From Rhodocollybia butyracea (taxonomy: Eukaryota; Basidiomycota; Agaricomycetes; Agaricales; Omphalotaceae), in contig JADNRY010000277.1 in the NCBI GenBank assembly GCA_015501585.1, forward strand, positions 1 through 64,000: a stretch of 64,000 nt of DNA. The letters are read 5' to 3'. The stretch's first letter is position 1. The number at the start of each line of letters is the position of its first letter. A model generated the notes under the pieces. That model was not told where the DNA came from and made no database searches. It saw only the letters and a program-made list of their open reading frames with translations. The position numbers and the translations under genes were made by a program. Positions 61,461-64,000 of this stretch are shown one piece after another.

Positions 61461-64000
61461 CTATGGATTACAAGTGAGTTTTTGTGGAAAATATAGACCA
61501 TGGTGCAGCCAAGGTGGGACCCAGATTGTTGGCTGATCCTTCGAGTTTAATATCCACCCATCTTGACAAAGTGAACCACCTCCAAATGCTCCCTTCAAAG
61601 TATCATCAGGAGTGAGCTGGTTAATGACCATAGTTATATCTTGGAACCAAAGGATAGAGACAATCACATACCTCAAAGACACGGATTGATGTATCCCGAG
61701 AACCAGAGAGGACTTGCCTACAGTCAGGAGAGAAGTCAACAGAGAACACTTCATCTCTGTGCCCTTCAAATGGGCCAGCTACAAGAATCCTGGTCTCTAA
61801 ATCCCATACACAAACAGTTGTATCTTCAGATCCAGACACAACCCACTTTCCATCCTGGGAAAAGGCCATGTCATAGACTATGCCAGTATGCCCTTCAAGC
61901 CGTGTCAGATCACCTAGTCTTAGATCAAGAACCTGCACCACACCATGCGTCTCAGGAGCCCCAATCAGTTGACCATCAGGTGAGAAGGGAATGATGTAGG
62001 CCTGGTCGGCTACTCGTAGTGTCCAAGGGCCTTCTACCAACACTCCTGTTTGGGTAACCGACACTCTAGCAGTGTCATTTGATGCAGACCTGATTTGTGC
62101 ACCATCCGATGAGAAGGCAACGGAGCGCACAGCTTGAGTATGTGCACCAAGCAGTTTACAGACCAGTGAACCCGTTGCCACAGCCCACACACAGACTGTT
62201 GAGTCGGAAGACCCAGATACAATCTGGTCACCTTGTGGTGAGAATGCAACACATGATACCTGCTTGCTGTGGCCTTCAAATGGGCCAGCAACCATAGTGC
62301 CGTTTTGCACATTCCATACCCGAATAGTTGTGTCATTGGAGCCTGAGACAATCTGTTCTCCATTGGGGGAGAATGCAACGCAAAGGACGGCCTCGTTGTG
62401 CCCACGAAGTGGCCCAGATAAAATGGTCCCTGTGCATGCATCCCACACACAGACTGTATTATCCCAAGATCCTGATGCAATACGGTCTCCCCTGGGTGAG
62501 AAAGCCACACAATAAACAGTATTGGTATGGCCTGTGCACCCTGGATGATACATTTGCATAATCTCTTGGTCATTAGCCCCTATGTATTGAGCATTCACTT
62601 TGATTGCGGTGGAGAGCTCTTGATATGCATCCCAGACACGAATAGTCTTGTCCCCTGAACCTGATGCAATTCTCATTCCGTCGGGGGACACGGAGACAGA
62701 CAGGACAGCCCCACTGTGGCCATCAATTGGGGCTGAGACAAGTGCACCTGTTTGCACATCCCAAATGCGTAGCAATGTATCACTATATCCCACTACAATC
62801 TGTTCCCCATTAGGGGTAAAGGCAGCAGAATAAGCATCTGTCCCTATAGGGGTGTTAATAGCGATAACCTCAGCACCTGTACATACTTGCCATATGCGAG
62901 CTGATTCATGCGACAGGGACAAAATGTACTTCCCATCAGTCGAGAACGCAACAGACCGAATGTATTGAGTATGCCCTTCCAATGGTCCAGTGACAGGTTT
63001 GCCTGTGCTTGTGTCCCATACTTGCACTAAACTGTCCCCTGAGCCGGTCGGATCACCTGTGCCAGAAACAACTTGGTCTCTGTCAGGCGCAAAAGCAACA
63101 GCCCTCACTGGTGCTGCATGCTTGAGGACCAAAGGTGCTGTATTGCACTCACTGCTGTGTTCATCCCAATCCCAAATGCAAATGGTCTTGTCTAGAGATG
63201 CAGAAGCAATCTGCTTTCCATTAGGAGAGAAGCAGACAAAATTCACTCTGTCTGTATGTCCTGTCAGTGGAACACCAATGATTTTACCTGTTTGTGCATC
63301 CCACACATGCATAGTTTTGTCATAGGAGCCAGACACAATCTTTCCGCCATCACATGAAAAGGCAACGCACTTGACTTCATCTTCATGTCCATTAAATGGC
63401 CCAACAAGTAGATCACCTGTGCGTGCATCCCAGATCCGCAGAGTTCTGTCAGCGGACCCTGAAGCAATATGATTCCCATCAGGTGAGAAGGCAACAGAGT
63501 GAATGATGCTACTGTGACCCTCAATTGTTGCCTGCAGTCTTGGCCATTGACTGCTCACAGAGCTTTGAATGTCTACTGTTTTACTTGGAACAAGCCACAA
63601 AGAATACTGCTTCCTGACTTTAGACTCACGTGGTGCAAAGGGAAGTGCTGAAAGGTAGATGTGGGGCACACTATGGGAAATGACAGGAGCAAATCTGAGC
63701 ACAAACTTGACTGCATCTGTTGCAAAATCTGCAAGTTCCTCCTCTTGATAATCCTAAACACATAATCAGGACCAGCAATGTCAGTAATTGTGCAGAAACT
63801 CACTTTGGCAAGCTTGGCCACAGTTTCAAGTACGTCTATTGCAAGGACGACTTTCTGCTGTATGCAGATGATCTCAAGCCAAAAAAGAAATTTGGTATAC
63901 ATCAGGTCCTTGAGGTCTGTGAGGAGGCCATCTGGAAGAAGCGGGGTTGCAGAACTAATACCTGCAAGCCCGGGGGAAGCAGAACCAATAACTGCAAGGT
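61461..64000 (-). CDS. NACHT-WD40 (NWD)-type protein, C-terminal part, runs off the window
   Basis: Exons: >64000-63804, 63753-61672 and 61616-61461, with introns of 50 and 55 bp (GTGAGT..TTTAG and GTATGT..CCAG), all in phase. The part seen has a helical linker (LLTDLKDLMYTKFLFWLEII, DFATDAVKFVLRFAPVISHS, PHIYLSALPFAP) known from fungal NWD proteins between the NTPase and the propeller. Fourteen WD repeats follow, enough for two seven-bladed propellers, with units such as GHSSIIHSVAFSPDGNHIAS, GSADRTLRIWD and SGSWDNTVCVWDACTG. The last exon ends DGWILNSKDQPTIWVPPWLH, the usual NWD tail. The NTPase lies beyond 64000 and is inferred. NWD proteins are STAND-class receptors linked to non-self recognition in fungi. 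Repeat 12 is degenerate. No stops or frameshifts were seen. Confidence 0.9.

Overview
The window looks like a repeat-dense region of a filamentous basidiomycete genome, most likely an Agaricomycete. The evidence is: introns of about 45-65 bp with GT..AG ends; Ty3/gypsy and Ty1/copia elements with basidiomycete-type Gag proteins; a DNA transposon remnant resembling the agaricomycete Plavaka (CACTA-type) group; a hAT transposase; and, at the right edge, a gene of the NACHT-WD40 (NWD) type that is expanded in mushroom-forming fungi. No rRNA, CRISPR or prokaryotic feature is present. Nearly everything except the NWD gene, and possibly three uncharacterised minus-strand loci, is mobile DNA or tandem repeat.

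Layout. 0.3-4.6 kb: a decayed LINE on the minus strand, interrupted by a 928-bp insert flanked by 9-bp direct repeats. 4.6-11.7 kb: an LTR retrotransposon on the minus strand that carries a large Gag but no recognisable pol. 11.7-13.5 kb: a Plavaka-like C-terminal remnant split by a foldback element. 14.0-15.0 kb: a palindrome holding arrays of a 21-bp repeat. 15.3-16.5 kb: a spliced gene of unknown function. 17.7-24.6 kb: a decayed Ty3/gypsy element on the plus strand with an RT-to-integrase internal deletion. 25.0-30.5 kb: two multi-exon minus-strand loci of unknown function.

30.6-52.4 kb is a 21.8-kb composite. The outer unit (element A) has inverted arms of about 2.7-3 kb and hAT-like ends, and sits inside a second gypsy copy. 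Inside A are 36-bp minisatellite arrays. A TIR element (C) is inserted in an array, a Copia element in C, and a nearly intact 14-exon hAT transposon in the Copia. Each of these levels is flanked by its own target-site duplication. A second member of the outer family (element B, 55.2-58.7 kb) is an almost complete 3.5-kb palindrome. Several MITEs, a solo LTR and a tRNA-like sequence are scattered through 48-61 kb.

How the parts relate: the hAT transposon and at least three non-autonomous elements share the terminal pattern TAGNNATG and, where visible, 8-bp duplications, so one transposase family could have moved them. Elements A and B have different ends (CAGTTCAG/CACTTCAG) and no transposase of their own. 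The gypsy copies carry premature stops and frameshifts, while the Copia has nearly identical LTRs (one difference in 230 bp), so the decay fits the nesting order: gypsy oldest, Copia and hAT youngest.
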